A stretch of DNA of 64,000 nucleotides from assembly GCA_001247695.2 (NCBI GenBank), contig LGRX02014126.1, positions 17,714-81,713 of the forward strand. Direction: 5' to 3'. Positions 1 through 8,987 of this stretch are shown piece by piece (position 1 is the stretch's first letter; every line of letters begins with the position of its first letter). Source of the DNA: Cymbomonas tetramitiformis. Taxonomy: Eukaryota; Chlorophyta; Pyramimonadophyceae; Pyramimonadales; Pyramimonadaceae. Position numbers and translations under genes: made by a program. The notes beneath the pieces were generated by a model. The model searched no databases. It was given only the letters and a program-made list of their open reading frames with translations, and was not told the DNA's origin.

Positions 1-475
1 CATTCGGGTATCTTCCTTCAGGATTTTCAAGAAACCAGTGCTTGGGCTTCAAGTACTCAATAGCATCCAGGGTGCATTTCACACTCTTGTCTGCTCCTTC
101 CAGATCAGGAGGTCCTCCCGTAGTGCGCGCTTGACTGTACTGGGTACATGGAGGGCTGGCCCAGATGACATCAAAGAATCCCGGTGGGTACTGAGTGGGG
201 TCCCAGTCCTCCATTGATGCGAGATGGTCGGGTTGCCATCGTGGGTCGTTGTCGAGCGTAACCACCGAGGCAGACGGAAAGCACTTTGCAAACTCTCTTT
301 CCACCGATCCGGTTCCGCTGAACAACACCAAGATTCTCACTGGCCGGGTCTTTCGCTCTTCAAGGTCGGTGATCACCACTAGCTCTCCGTTCTCCAAGAT
401 TTCCACCCGCTCCCACGGCAGACAGAAGTCTTCCGGTGGAGAATCCACTTCCGGGACGTCACATTGATGTTCCAT
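1..475 (-). CDS. C5-cytosine DNA methyltransferase of element A1 (5' part, runs off window)
   Basis: The frame is open from an ATG at 475 to the window edge (about 158 codons), so the C-terminus is missing. Visible C5-MTase motifs are motif I (FSGTGSVEREF, the AdoMet-binding loop), motif IV (ASPPCTQYSQ, with the catalytic cysteine) and motif VI (ENPEG, the ENV-equivalent). The same ORF with the same lead-in (LPWER) follows the chromodomain in element A2 at 22,890, so it is a regular last gene of this retroelement family. The ATG overlaps the end of the shifted chromodomain frame, whose stop is at 459-461. Known for the family: transfer of methyl groups to cytosine C5. Target sequence and activity are unknown. 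Confidence 0.85.
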   Translation of the reverse strand, partial: MEHQCDVPEVDSPPEDFCLPWERVEILENGELVVITDLEERKTRPVRILVLFSGTGSVEREFAKCFPSASVVTLDNDPRWQPDHLASMEDWDPTQYPPGFFDVIWASPPCTQYSQARTTGGPPDLEGADKSVKCTLDAIEYLKPKHWFLENPEGRYPN

Positions 476-543
476 TAGCTGGGATAAAGTGACACCAAGG
501 TGAACGGGCTGTCGCTGTTGACGTTGATTGACGTCGGCCGTGC

Positions 544-2181
544 TCAACGGACTTCAGCATGTCCGCCTGCATGCCCAACCGCCGTGCCTCGAACTCCTTG
601 AGCTGCTGATTCTCCCCGCCTCTGTCCATCTTGTCTCTGGAGCGCCACTGGTCGTGAGCTGCCGAGTAGCCCGTCCAGCGTACCTACCATTACCGGGTCA
701 GGTACAGGCAGTTGTGCTCGAGATGCAAACTCATCCATGCCGGAAACGTATGGCTTCAGGCGGTGCTGTGCAAACACTTCGTGAATGCGCCAATGCGGTG
801 GTAGAGCCAACCGATAAGCCACCGGTGCCCCGCGGTCCGCCTCCGCCAGCTCCGCCTGCAAATCGCTGTAGAAGCACTCCACGACAGTTACAGGTCCGTG
901 CCAACGCTTGCCGAGCTTCCGGCACAGCGCACGGTCCATCACCTTCTCCGTCAGGTGACGAGCCTCGATCCATACCAGATCCCCCACTGCGTACCTATGC
1001 TGCTTGTGACGCCGGTCGAACTGCTCCCGCTGGCGCTGCTGAGCCAACTCAAGGCGGCCACGCTCGTCCCGCAACTGCGCCGAAAACTTCACAGCCATTT
1101 CATGGGCGGTACCCACCCCCCCTTTTCGTCGCGCAGAGTCAGGGAGAGTCGCAGCCTCCAGGAACATGTCCAGCTGAGACATCGGAGACACCCCGTAGCA
1201 TAGCTCAAAGGGAGTGAATCCTGTGACGTCACTGCGCGAGCCGTTGATAGCAAACTCCACGTTTGTCATGTAGAGGTCCCAGTCATCCGGATTGGCACCC
1301 ACGAACGAGCGCAACATGTCCTCGACCACCCTGTTGGTGTGTTCCGCCTGCCCGTCTGAACGAGGGTTGTACGGAGTGGTAGAAGCCACCCGCACCCCCA
1401 TAAGTCTCATTAGCTTACGCCAGAACGAGTCTTGGAACCTGGGGTCACGGTCACATACAATCTTCATGGGGGCTCCATGCTGCCTCCGGACCACGTCGAA
1501 GTAGATGCGGGCTACCGTCTGCGCAGAGCTGTCCCCGAAGTTCATGGGCTCAAGGTGTACCATTTTGCTCAGCTTGCACGTAAAGGTGACGAAGGCGTCA
1601 TTCCCCTGGGCGGTGAGCGGCAACCCTGTGACGAAGTCCACGCTCACATCTTGCCAGTTACGTTGAGGAATAGCGTGCGGATTCAACAATCCATCGGGGT
1701 AGGATGCCCGGGGACGAACTGCTTGACACGTAGGGCATGAGGCCACCCATCCTGCCACGTCTTCGGAGGCATTTTCCCACCAGAACCTGCGTAGAACTCT
1801 TTCCAGCGTTTTCTCCCGGCCAGTGTGACCTGCAGTGGTGGAGTCGTGGGCATCCTTGAAGACCACCTCTCGCAAGGGAGAGTCTTCGCCGAGGACCAAC
1901 TGGTACCGTCCCGCGGCTACACGCCACAGTACGTTCCCGACGATGCGGAAGTCCCTCGTGGCATGGTGCGGAGCCGCAAGGATGTCATCCCGCAGCTGCT
2001 GAAGGGGACCGGCACGTGCGTACTCATCGTGCAGGGACTCCAGGAATGTAACGTCCGTGGGGAGGCTCGAAGCATCGCGGGTCTTAGCAGCCTTACCCTG
2101 TCGCACTATCGGGGGCGCCACTCGGGGATGCCGCACTCTCGGCGTTAGCTGTCGGGTGGGGGGAGCATGCACCACCAGCAC
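544..2181 (-). CDS. Integrase of Ty3/gypsy element A1, chromodomain truncated
   Basis: A 545-residue frame. An H2C2 zinc-binding N-domain (H112, H119, C149, C152) is followed by the catalytic core with D182, D244 and E280, which gives the classical D-x61-D-x35-E spacing of retroviral and Ty3 integrases. A GPY-like C-domain follows (WHGPVTV, then APVAYRLALPPHWRIHEVF). In A2 the integrase is followed by a chromodomain. Here the first half of that domain is deleted and the second half (VRWTGYSAAHDQWRSRDK) survives only in the +1 frame at about 460-665. The start overlaps the Dam-domain frame by 37 nt because of a frameshift; in A2 the two domains share one frame. Integrases of this type insert cDNA, and chromodomains target heterochromatin. 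This copy is probably dead. Confidence 0.92.
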   Translation of the reverse strand: MLVVHAPPTRQLTPRVRHPRVAPPIVRQGKAAKTRDASSLPTDVTFLESLHDEYARAGPLQQLRDDILAAPHHATRDFRIVGNVLWRVAAGRYQLVLGEDSPLREVVFKDAHDSTTAGHTGREKTLERVLRRFWWENASEDVAGWVASCPTCQAVRPRASYPDGLLNPHAIPQRNWQDVSVDFVTGLPLTAQGNDAFVTFTCKLSKMVHLEPMNFGDSSAQTVARIYFDVVRRQHGAPMKIVCDRDPRFQDSFWRKLMRLMGVRVASTTPYNPRSDGQAEHTNRVVEDMLRSFVGANPDDWDLYMTNVEFAINGSRSDVTGFTPFELCYGVSPMSQLDMFLEAATLPDSARRKGGVGTAHEMAVKFSAQLRDERGRLELAQQRQREQFDRRHKQHRYAVGDLVWIEARHLTEKVMDRALCRKLGKRWHGPVTVVECFYSDLQAELAEADRGAPVAYRLALPPHWRIHEVFAQHRLKPYVSGMDEFASRAQLPVPDPVMVGTLDGLLGSSRPVALQRQDGQRRGESAAQGVRGTAVGHAGGHAEVR

Positions 2182-2921
2182 GGGCCACGGAAGGTCGTGG
2201 AGTCATGAGTAGGTATCACTTCCACCAGCCTCATACCAGCCATCCTGAAGAGTCGCCTCCATTGAGGCATGCGAGCCTGGATGTCCGGTAGAAGGAACAC
2301 TGCCGAGGTATGCGCGGGGTCTTGCCGCCATTCATCTACATACTTGCGCAACACTGCCTCGATGGAGATATGACTGCTGGAGTATGGGGGATTACACCAG
2401 ACGTGCTTTCCCCTCCACTGCTGTCGCAGACAATCAGTCCAGTATGCGTCTACTTGACGGTTCCGTCCACCCAGGTCACAACACGCGTCAACATCGAAGC
2501 TGCCGAACTGTCGTTGGAGGCGCTCAAAGACCTCCTTGCGCACCTTCCAATCCTGCCGATCGGCTGGCTGTTTGGTGGCTCGACCAGACGGCTGAGCTGG
2601 CTGCTTAGGACCTCGGAAATCCGTAGCAGGCGGTGTCGAGGTTTTCGGCTTGGTGGAAGGAGTCGTCGTAGCAGTGGTTTGTCGCAGCCGAGCACTACGG
2701 CGCAACACTGGATCGGTTCCCGGGGTGCTCGCTTCCTGCCGGCGCTTTCCAGATTCGGACAAATCAGTGAAGTAGTCGGTGGGAGCTCGCAGCATTAGTT
2801 CCTCTCCAGCGGGTGCACACTTAGGCGAGCTAGTTGCATGCTCAGGCTGGCACGTTGCATGCCCCGCATGCCCCGCATGCCCCGGCTTATGCCCCGGGGC
2901 ATGCCCCACTGCATGCCCCAC
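2145..2921 (-). CDS. Dam-like DNA N6-adenine methyltransferase domain of A1
   Basis: A 258-residue frame. The N-terminal third is low-complexity (GHA repeats, then Ser/Thr/Pro-rich). From about residue 130 it matches the phage-type Dam fold by eye: FDVDACCDLGGRNRQ, then VWCNPPYSSSH, where NPPY is the amino-methyltransferase motif IV, then a hydrophobic strand VFLLP and a Trp/Arg-rich helix (QWRRLF). A2 carries the same domain with NPPY intact. The domain lies between RNase H and the integrase, so it was probably part of the pol polyprotein. Dam-like domains are established in DIRS-order retroelements; finding one in a DDE-integrase Ty3 chromovirus is unusual. The frame is broken against the integrase, and about 16 residues present in A2 are missing near the junction. 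Confidence 0.8.
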   Translation of the reverse strand: MGHAVGHAPGHKPGHAGHAGHATCQPEHATSSPKCAPAGEELMLRAPTDYFTDLSESGKRRQEASTPGTDPVLRRSARLRQTTATTTPSTKPKTSTPPATDFRGPKQPAQPSGRATKQPADRQDWKVRKEVFERLQRQFGSFDVDACCDLGGRNRQVDAYWTDCLRQQWRGKHVWCNPPYSSSHISIEAVLRKYVDEWRQDPAHTSAVFLLPDIQARMPQWRRLFRMAGMRLVEVIPTHDSTTFRGPCWWCMLPPPDS

Positions 2922-4611
2922 TGAGCTGGTTGCATGCTCAGTCGGCCGTGTTGCATGCCCCGCATGCCCCGCATGGCATGCCCCACTGCATGCCCCACTG
3001 AGCTGGTTGCATGCTCAGTCGGCCGTGTTGCCTGCCCCGCATGCCCCGCATGCCCCGCATGCCCCGCATGCCCCGGGGCATGCCCCACTGCATGCCCCAC
3101 TGAGCTGGTTGCATGCTCAGCCGGCTGTGTTGCATGCCCCGCATGCCCCGTATGCCCCGGCGCATGCCCCGCTGCATGCCCCACTGAGCTGGCAGCATGC
3201 TCAGCCGAGCCGGTTGCGTGACAGGGCGCGCTACCAGCCTGGAGCAGGCTCTCCAGGGCCCGCTCCGCCACCTGAAGTGTCTCCACGCCATCCATCCATG
3301 ATTCCATGGTGGCCACCCATCCTGGTACAGGGGTTGGCGGGTGGTCTTCAAAGATCTCGTCGGCATCCAGCACGGAGAGTGGGTCCTTGGGGAGGTCCGT
3401 CTCCTTGTCTACGACACCGGCCTCCTTGAGCCCTTCTCGCGGGTCCTTGGCCACGTAGTCAGGTCGGCGAGATAGCGCATCGGGGACCAGAAGAAGAGCT
3501 CCTTTGACGTACTCCATTCGTGGGACACCAACTTCCACCAGGTCCATGTACCACCGTGCCTGTCGTCGGCTAAGTTCTCGTCCCGGGGACATTAGCCATT
3601 CCAGGGGGCGATGGTCACCTTGTAACCGGAAGTCGGAGGAGAACAGGTAGTGCCTCCAGGTGACGGTGGTGCAATGGTGCAACGCGCAGAGCTCCCTTTC
3701 GCCGGTGTGGTAATTCTGTTCCGCCGCGGAAAACTGCCGACTGTCGTAGGCTATCACCCTCATACCGTCACCCGTATCTTGCATGAGTACGCCTCCCAAA
3801 GCAACTCCACTTGCATCCGTTTGTACCAAAAACGGCGCTGACCCATCCGCGGCTGCCTTCATGTCAGGCAATGCCAATACAGGGGCTGAGGAGAGTGCGG
3901 TCTTCAACTCGTCGAAGGCCCATTGCTGGAGTTCTCCCCATTGCCACGGTACGTCGGTCTTGGTGAGCGAGATCAAGGGCCGGGCAATCTCCGAGAACCG
4001 GTGTACGAACCGGCGGTAGTACCCCGCTAGCCCAAGGAACTGTCGGACGTGGGTTACCGTCTCCAGCTTCGGCCAGTCCTTGATGGAGGACACCTTGTCA
4101 TGCTGAGGCTGGCATCCTTCGGCGGAGAGAGTGTGGCCCAGGAACCGTAGAGACTCCTTCAACATCTGCGCCTTGGAGGCCTTCAAATATACCCCTTTTT
4201 CTCGACAAGTGTCCAAGAACTGACGTACGTGGTCGTAGTGTTCCTCCACCGTGCGCGAGAAGACGACCACATCGTCGATGAAGATTCGTACAAAGGGAGA
4301 TGACCGAGTGCACGCTGCATTCGCCGTTGATATTGAGAGGGAGAGTTCTGCAGGCCCTGGGGCATCACCAACCATTCATAGGCCCCCATCTGGGTGGTGA
4401 AGGCGGTCTTCTCCACGTCCTCCTCGGCCATCGGCACTTGCCAGAATCCGTCCACCGCGTCAAAGGAGGAGAAGAACGCTGCCCCTTGCATCTCGTCAAA
4501 CATCAGTTGGATGTCCGGTAGTGGGTACCGGTCCCGCACCGTCTGCTGGTTCAATTGTCGGTAATCCACCACCAGACGTAATGTCTTCGGGTCACCAGGC
4601 TTGGGTACCAT
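2795..4611 (-). pseudogene. Reverse transcriptase and RNase H of A1, frameshifted
   Basis: Two overlapping frames (4,183-4,611 and 2,795-4,375) make one RT-RNase H region. The RT shows RLVVDYRQLNQ, SSFDAVDGFWQV, MPQGLQNSP and the catalytic FVRIFIDDVVV box. The connection is HVRQFLGLAGYYRRF. RNase H shows QTDASGVALGG, a GEREL glutamate and a GDHRPLEWL aspartate, ending at VPDALSRRPD. Compared with A2, one base is missing before the IDD box (near 4,300), and about 70 bp are deleted at the RT N-terminus (near 4,612), removing the segment between EELRQ and AAPCLMVPKP. After RNase H the frame runs into GHA repeats before the Dam ORF. The copy cannot make active RT. Confidence 0.93.
2848..3215. repeat. 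GCATGCCCC tandem array, block 1 (coding, between RNase H and Dam)
   Basis: Dense array of 9-bp GCATGCCCC units and related GCATGC palindromes, read on the minus strand as GHAGHA, EHATSS and VGHAAGHAPGHA repeats. The array is inside the pol frame of A1. The same units recur at 5,968-6,490 and 11,060-11,290. Confidence 0.9.
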
Positions 4612-6995
4612 CAGACATGGGGCGGCATCTGGCGTAGCTCTTCAGCGGTCATCTTGTATGGGCGCCTACATGGTGGTCCACCCTCCGCGTCCGGCTTGCG
4701 ATCGATGCGGGCCTTGTCCTCCTCAGTACGACGCAACTTGGATGCCTCCGGTAAGGCTAAACACAGGGTATCCAAATACTTCTCAAAGAAGGCGTCAAAG
4801 CGCTGCCTCCACGTGCTGCTTACCGGTGCGTCTCGAGTATCTTGACGGGGTCCTTCCTTCTCCAGGGTGGTGTGAGATGACGGTACTTCAGCAGCGGTAG
4901 CTGCGAAGGCTCCTGCCTCGTGGTCGTCCCCGCGCGCCGCCATCATGAGCCACTGAGGTTGTGATTCTTCATCCCCGGCCAGGCGCCTGGTTTCAGCGTG
5001 GATGAGGTGCTGCTTCAGTTGCGTTGCCGTCAAGAACACCTCATCGATCAGCCCTGCGCCCTGGGCCTTGCCCTGACCCATCCCCGGACTACAACCCACG
5101 AGCGTCACCCGTTGCTGTCCTCCACCATTTGCTCGCGTGTTGAAGGAGACGGAACCGTGACCGGCATAATCCAACGTGACCGGGGAGAGACTGCGAAGCC
5201 ACTTACCCCCCAACACCACGTCTACTTGGATTCCTAACGGCAAGACCCGTAGAGCCATCCGCTTCTCGCAGTAGTTTACTCCCGACGCCGCGTGCGCGGT
5301 GAACTTGGTGTACGCCACCTCTCCAGCGGTCTTTACAGACCCATCTGCCAGCGTGACCTTCATTGGTGTCCCTGAGCGCACTGTCAAGTCGCAAGTACGG
5401 GCACATTCCGCCGAGATGAAGTTGTCCGAGGCGCCTGAGTCCACCAGCACCTTCACTCGATGTCCACGAAGGTAGGCATAGAACACCAGGAGTAGGGGTC
5501 CTTCCTCGTCTCGCACCGCTGACAGTGTGTGTGCCAAGAGTGTCCCTGCTCGAGAGTTTGCCTTCCAGCGCACCCCCCCATCCAGTTGAACATGCCTACA
5601 TTTAAGAGCATCTTCGATTGGGTGTGAACTCAAGGCGGCTGCAGTCTCGTCCACCAAGACGTTGCACTCGTACTCTTCGCCACTGCCGTGTTCAGTAACA
5701 CTGACGTACATGGTGGCGTTGGTCGAGGCACTGACGTGAGCGGTATCACTATCAGTGGGGCTGACGTGGGTAGTGTCACTGTTGGTGTCGCTGACATGAG
5801 TGGTGTCGCTGTCGGTGGCACTGACGTGGGTCGTGTCGCTGTCGGTGGCGCCAACGTGCGTCCTGTCGCTGTCGGTGGCGCTGACGTGGGTAATGCCACT
5901 GTCGGTAGCGCTGACATGCGTGGAGTCGCTGTCTGACCCGCTTTCCAGCGGCTGGGACCCATTGGATGCATGCCGGGCCGGGCGCGTTGCACGCTGGACC
6001 AGGTGCGTCGCCTGCTCAGCGATACAGGTTGCATGCTCAGCTGGCCGCGTTGCTTGCCCCGCATGCCCCGCATGCCCCGCATGCCCCGCTGCATGCCCCG
6101 CTGCATGCCCCGCTGAGCTGGTCGCATGCACAGGCTGGCACGTCGCATGCCCCGCATGCCCCGCATGCCCCGTATGCCCCGCCGCATGCCCCGCTGCATG
6201 CCCCACTGAACTGGATGCATGCTCAGGCTGACATTTGGCATGCCCCGCATGCCCCGGGGCATGCCCCACTGCATGCCCCACTGAGCTGGTTGCATGCTCA
6301 GTCGGCCGTGTTGCATGCCCCGCATGCCCCGCATGCCCCGCATGCCCCGGGGCATGCCCCACTGCATGCCCCACTGAGCTGGTTGCATGCTCAGCCGGTT
6401 GTGTTGCATGCCCCGCATGCCCCGCTGCATGTTCCGCTGCATGCTTAGCCGGGCTGGTTGCATGCTCGGCCGGACTGGATGCATGCCGGCACGGGCTGTT
6501 AGGTTCACCCGCCAACTGCTGGGTCATGTTCAGCTCCTCCTCGGGCAGACTGGAGCAGGATACAACATGTTGGTTGCACGCTGGCGGTATGCTGCCCGAT
6601 CCGCCCGCCAGCTGCTGGGTCATACTCAGCTCCTCCTCGAGGTGCTCGGATTCGCCCACCGTTTGTCGGGTCACGCTCAGGGCCTCCCAAACAGCAAGAC
6701 GTGCAGTTTCCTCCTTCCTCCAGGCTTTCACCCGTTGGTCCAACGTCGTGCGCTTCCTCCCACTCCTCGAAGGCTTCGAACGGCGGGTAGGCGTATTCTC
6801 CTCCGAGGACAGCTCACGGTGTTGTTGCAACCGGTACTGGCTGCAATGGATCTCCATCTCGGACTCATCGGTGCTGTAGGTCAGATCCGAGGGGCTCGAT
6901 CCCAGAGTTGCTGCGAGAACTGTCTCGTCTGGTTTGAGGGGGGTAGGATTGGGAGGTGGGTGTGCTCGTCGGACGCGTTCGAACACATCCTGCAC
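4611..6995 (-). CDS. A1 protease polyprotein segment with THVS and GHA repeats
   Basis: A 794-residue frame. The N-terminal 170 residues are charged. Then comes a long low-complexity tract of GHAGHA and EHATSS units (about 165-345), then THVSATDSD repeats (about 355-430). A retropepsin-like domain follows, with the active-site motif VLVDSGASDNFIS, partner strand ADGSVKTAGEV and the flap-distal VDVVLGGKWL. The end is the RT N-terminus (GGPPCRRPYKMTAEELRQ), cut short by the deletion described for the RT. The frame is continuous with ORF2 upstream apart from one TAG at 7,002-7,004. Retropepsins process Gag-Pol; the role of the repeats is unknown. Confidence 0.88.
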   Translation of the reverse strand: MQDVFERVRRAHPPPNPTPLKPDETVLAATLGSSPSDLTYSTDESEMEIHCSQYRLQQHRELSSEENTPTRRSKPSRSGRKRTTLDQRVKAWRKEETARLAVWEALSVTRQTVGESEHLEEELSMTQQLAGGSGSIPPACNQHVVSCSSLPEEELNMTQQLAGEPNSPCRHASSPAEHATSPAKHAAEHAAGHAGHATQPAEHATSSVGHAVGHAPGHAGHAGHAGHATRPTEHATSSVGHAVGHAPGHAGHAKCQPEHASSSVGHAAGHAAGHTGHAGHAGHATCQPVHATSSAGHAAGHAAGHAGHAGHAGQATRPAEHATCIAEQATHLVQRATRPARHASNGSQPLESGSDSDSTHVSATDSGITHVSATDSDRTHVGATDSDTTHVSATDSDTTHVSDTNSDTTHVSPTDSDTAHVSASTNATMYVSVTEHGSGEEYECNVLVDETAAALSSHPIEDALKCRHVQLDGGVRWKANSRAGTLLAHTLSAVRDEEGPLLLVFYAYLRGHRVKVLVDSGASDNFISAECARTCDLTVRSGTPMKVTLADGSVKTAGEVAYTKFTAHAASGVNYCEKRMALRVLPLGIQVDVVLGGKWLRSLSPVTLDYAGHGSVSFNTRANGGGQQRVTLVGCSPGMGQGKAQGAGLIDEVFLTATQLKQHLIHAETRRLAGDEESQPQWLMMAARGDDHEAGAFAATAAEVPSSHTTLEKEGPRQDTRDAPVSSTWRQRFDAFFEKYLDTLCLALPEASKLRRTEEDKARIDRKPDAEGGPPCRRPYKMTAEELRQMPPHV
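5968..6490. repeat. GCATGCCCC tandem array, block 2 (coding, before the THVS repeats)
   Basis: Second GCATGC-rich array in A1, inside the 794-residue protease frame. It is followed on the minus strand by about nine 12-residue-class THVSATDSD repeats (5,700-5,945). A2 has the THVS repeats but no GCATGC array. Confidence 0.9.
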
Positions 6996-7001
6996 GACCG
7001 C

Positions 7002-8027
7002 CTAGCCGTACTGCTTGACCCGCTGGGCTGCCGTAGTCCACGCTGAGGCCGTCTTGAGCGCATGAGAGTCAAGGGGAGTGTCCTGCGCTCGTTGTGCCCG
7101 CCGACGTCGCCACAAGCGATAGGCTTGCTGTATTGATATCGCCGCAGATGCTTGACGCCGTCGAAGGCGACGGAGGCCAATCGTCTCCCAAGGTCGGCCT
7201 TCTTGCGGTACACTAGTCTTCGGCCCGTATTCTTGCTCCACAGCCCGACGTTGCTCGCGTGGGCTCAGCTCTGCCCAGGCCAAGCCCAATGTGCCGCCCA
7301 TGCGACCACGCAAGCGGGCGAGTATAAGCTCGTCCAACTCGTACTTCCGTTGGCGACGGCTGAAAGGAGTAGTCGCGGGACGTCGTGTAGCATGGCGGCG
7401 ACTGCGCTCGGCCATCTTGTGTGCCTCTGCCGGGGACTTCTTCTTGAGGGTCATGCGTAGTTGTCGTAGTAGGACACTTTCAGAGGTAGCCCCAGCCGGA
7501 CTTCTCCAGCTCCACGATGTCAACCGCCTACGCTGGTCCGCCAAGGAACTCTGGTACACCTCGGAGGCCCCCGGTGCAGCCAGATGCAAATCCTTGTAGT
7601 CGTTGGGCTGAACTGCTGGTGCCGCGTGATGCGCTCGGATGCGTGGGGGAGGTCCATCAACATTACCGCGGTCAACCGGGACACCGTGTTCGGCACAGTA
7701 AGTCTCCCAACAAGAATGTGCTGTCGGTGGGGCTATCGGTGGAGTCAATGATCCCCGAGCAGGGGGGGAATTCTCCACTGAGAGGGGGCGTCTGCTCAAA
7801 ATGGTAGCGCGCCGTGCGCGCTCTCGGCCACTGAAGGCAATCCGTGATGAACGGGGCCTCGGGCTGACGGTGGAGGGGGGCCGTGCGGCCACACCATGGG
7901 GTGAATCTGATGAAGCCTCTGTGCTCACTGGGGCATGCTGCACTCGCAGTGAGACGGGCTTTGTCGGGGTACAGGCGGTGGCCTCGTCACGTGACGTCCG
8001 CGAGGGCCATGAAGGACGGGCTGCCAC
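7002..8027 (-). CDS. A-family ORF2, Arg-rich protein between Gag and protease
   Basis: A 341-residue basic protein with no domain I recognise. Two segments match the same region of A2 (15,784-16,400): SLADQRRRLTSW with KKKSPAEAHKMAERSRRH, and LAWAELSPREQRRAVE with GRPWETIGLRRLRRR. It is therefore a conserved part of the family. An IQ-like helix (IQQAYRLWRRRRAQRAQ) lies near the C-terminus. Only a single TAG separates it from the protease frame, so it may be the N-terminal part of pol, reached by readthrough or broken by one mutation. A nucleic-acid-binding role is an inference from composition only. Confidence 0.6.
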   Translation of the reverse strand: MAARPSWPSRTSRDEATACTPTKPVSLRVQHAPVSTEASSDSPHGVAARPPSTVSPRPRSSRIAFSGRERARRATILSRRPLSVENSPPARGSLTPPIAPPTAHSCWETYCAEHGVPVDRGNVDGPPPRIRAHHAAPAVQPNDYKDLHLAAPGASEVYQSSLADQRRRLTSWSWRSPAGATSESVLLRQLRMTLKKKSPAEAHKMAERSRRHATRRPATTPFSRRQRKYELDELILARLRGRMGGTLGLAWAELSPREQRRAVEQEYGPKTSVPQEGRPWETIGLRRLRRRQASAAISIQQAYRLWRRRRAQRAQDTPLDSHALKTASAWTTAAQRVKQYG

Positions 8028-8068
8028 ATTGGTATAGGGCTGCCTCTGTCCACGGGGTCGATGGAGAT

Positions 8069-8987
8069 TTACTCCTCTTGCCCGGGAGCCCCTGTCGGCT
8101 CCCCACTCCGAAAAGCTGGATCCTCGGTGTTCGTGATGTCACACATGGCACTCAGATCCCCATAGAGGTCCACGTCAACATCCGTCAGAGCGAGGATTTC
8201 CTCCATCGTCTCCAGCTCTTCTGAGTTGAGGGAATCCTCCTCGACTCTCTCCTCAATGACTTCCACGCAAGCCGCCACTTGCCCTGGCCTTCGCGCCAAC
8301 CGCGCCGGGGCGTTGGCCTTCCAGATGGCCAGCTTCTTCTCGTCCGTGCAATTGGCCACCAAGTGCTCGAGACTGCCACATGCAAAACAGGGCCGCTCCC
8401 TCACCGCAGGTGCCGGTCGGGATCCTTGGGTCGCCGCCGTGCTTACATCCACAGGAGCCGCTGTTGCCGAGTCATTCCCAGCAGTCCCCGGTTCCCACGT
8501 GAGGGCCGCCAACGCAGGCCTCCTCGGAGGCCACCTAGGCCGGCTAGCCGGGGCGCTACGTGGTGGAGCTTGCCGTTGTCGGTGTCCCATTTCTAACGCC
8601 ACCTTGCGGGCGATGGTGTCGTGGAGAACCGCGTCCTCCATCACCTTAGCCGTCTCAATTTCCGTGGCCACGGAACGAACCTTCAAGATGGCGGAGGTGT
8701 CGGACCGTCCAAGTCGACGTTGTTCCTCTTCCCACTGCTCCGGGTGACTGGTGTCTAGCCCAAGATCCGCCAACTTGGAACCCACTTGAACGCTGTGTCG
8801 TAGTCCACCCCAAAAGAGCTCGAGAAGTTCCAGTTTGATAACCTTACCGCAACCCCGCACTACGTCCGCCACGAAGTTGACAGTCGCAGTTCGGGTGGTG
8901 ATGCGGGTGTAGAAAGCACCGGTCTTCTCCTCCGATCGTTGTCTCCATCGGTGGTACCATCGAGACGGAATTCTGGAACGCCTCGTG
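8069..8987 (-). CDS. Gag, C-terminal part with CCHC zinc knuckle (A1)
   Basis: The frame is open from the edge of the 1.5-kb insertion to the stop at 8,069. It starts inside the capsid-like region (EEKTGAFYTRITTRTATVNF), matching SETAAEYFSRLETRMASVNF in the A2 Gag. The nucleocapsid knuckle is CFACGSLEHLVANC (CX2CX4HX4C), followed by an acidic tail. The N-terminal part of this Gag lies on the far side of the insertion (10,546-12,283). Gag packages element RNA in cytoplasmic particles. The gene is disrupted. Confidence 0.85.

Noticed and set aside
528..1217. 229-residue plus-strand frame opposite the A1 integrase
   Set aside because: Shadow of the integrase ORF; no domain, and the antisense frame carries the DD35E core.
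2779..3429. Long plus-strand frames rich in His-Ala-Pro or Cys-Pro-Ala repeats (also at 5,800-6,450 and 11,065-11,520)
   Set aside because: They are antisense shadows of the GCATGC arrays inside minus-strand pol and gag of A1; simple repeats leave all six frames open.
7002..7004. Reassignment of TAG as a sense codon, from recurrent in-frame TAGs in several elements
   Set aside because: These elements are decayed and also contain TAA, TGA and frameshifts; the intact host gene has no internal stops. A single host gene cannot test TAG use, so the default is mutation.
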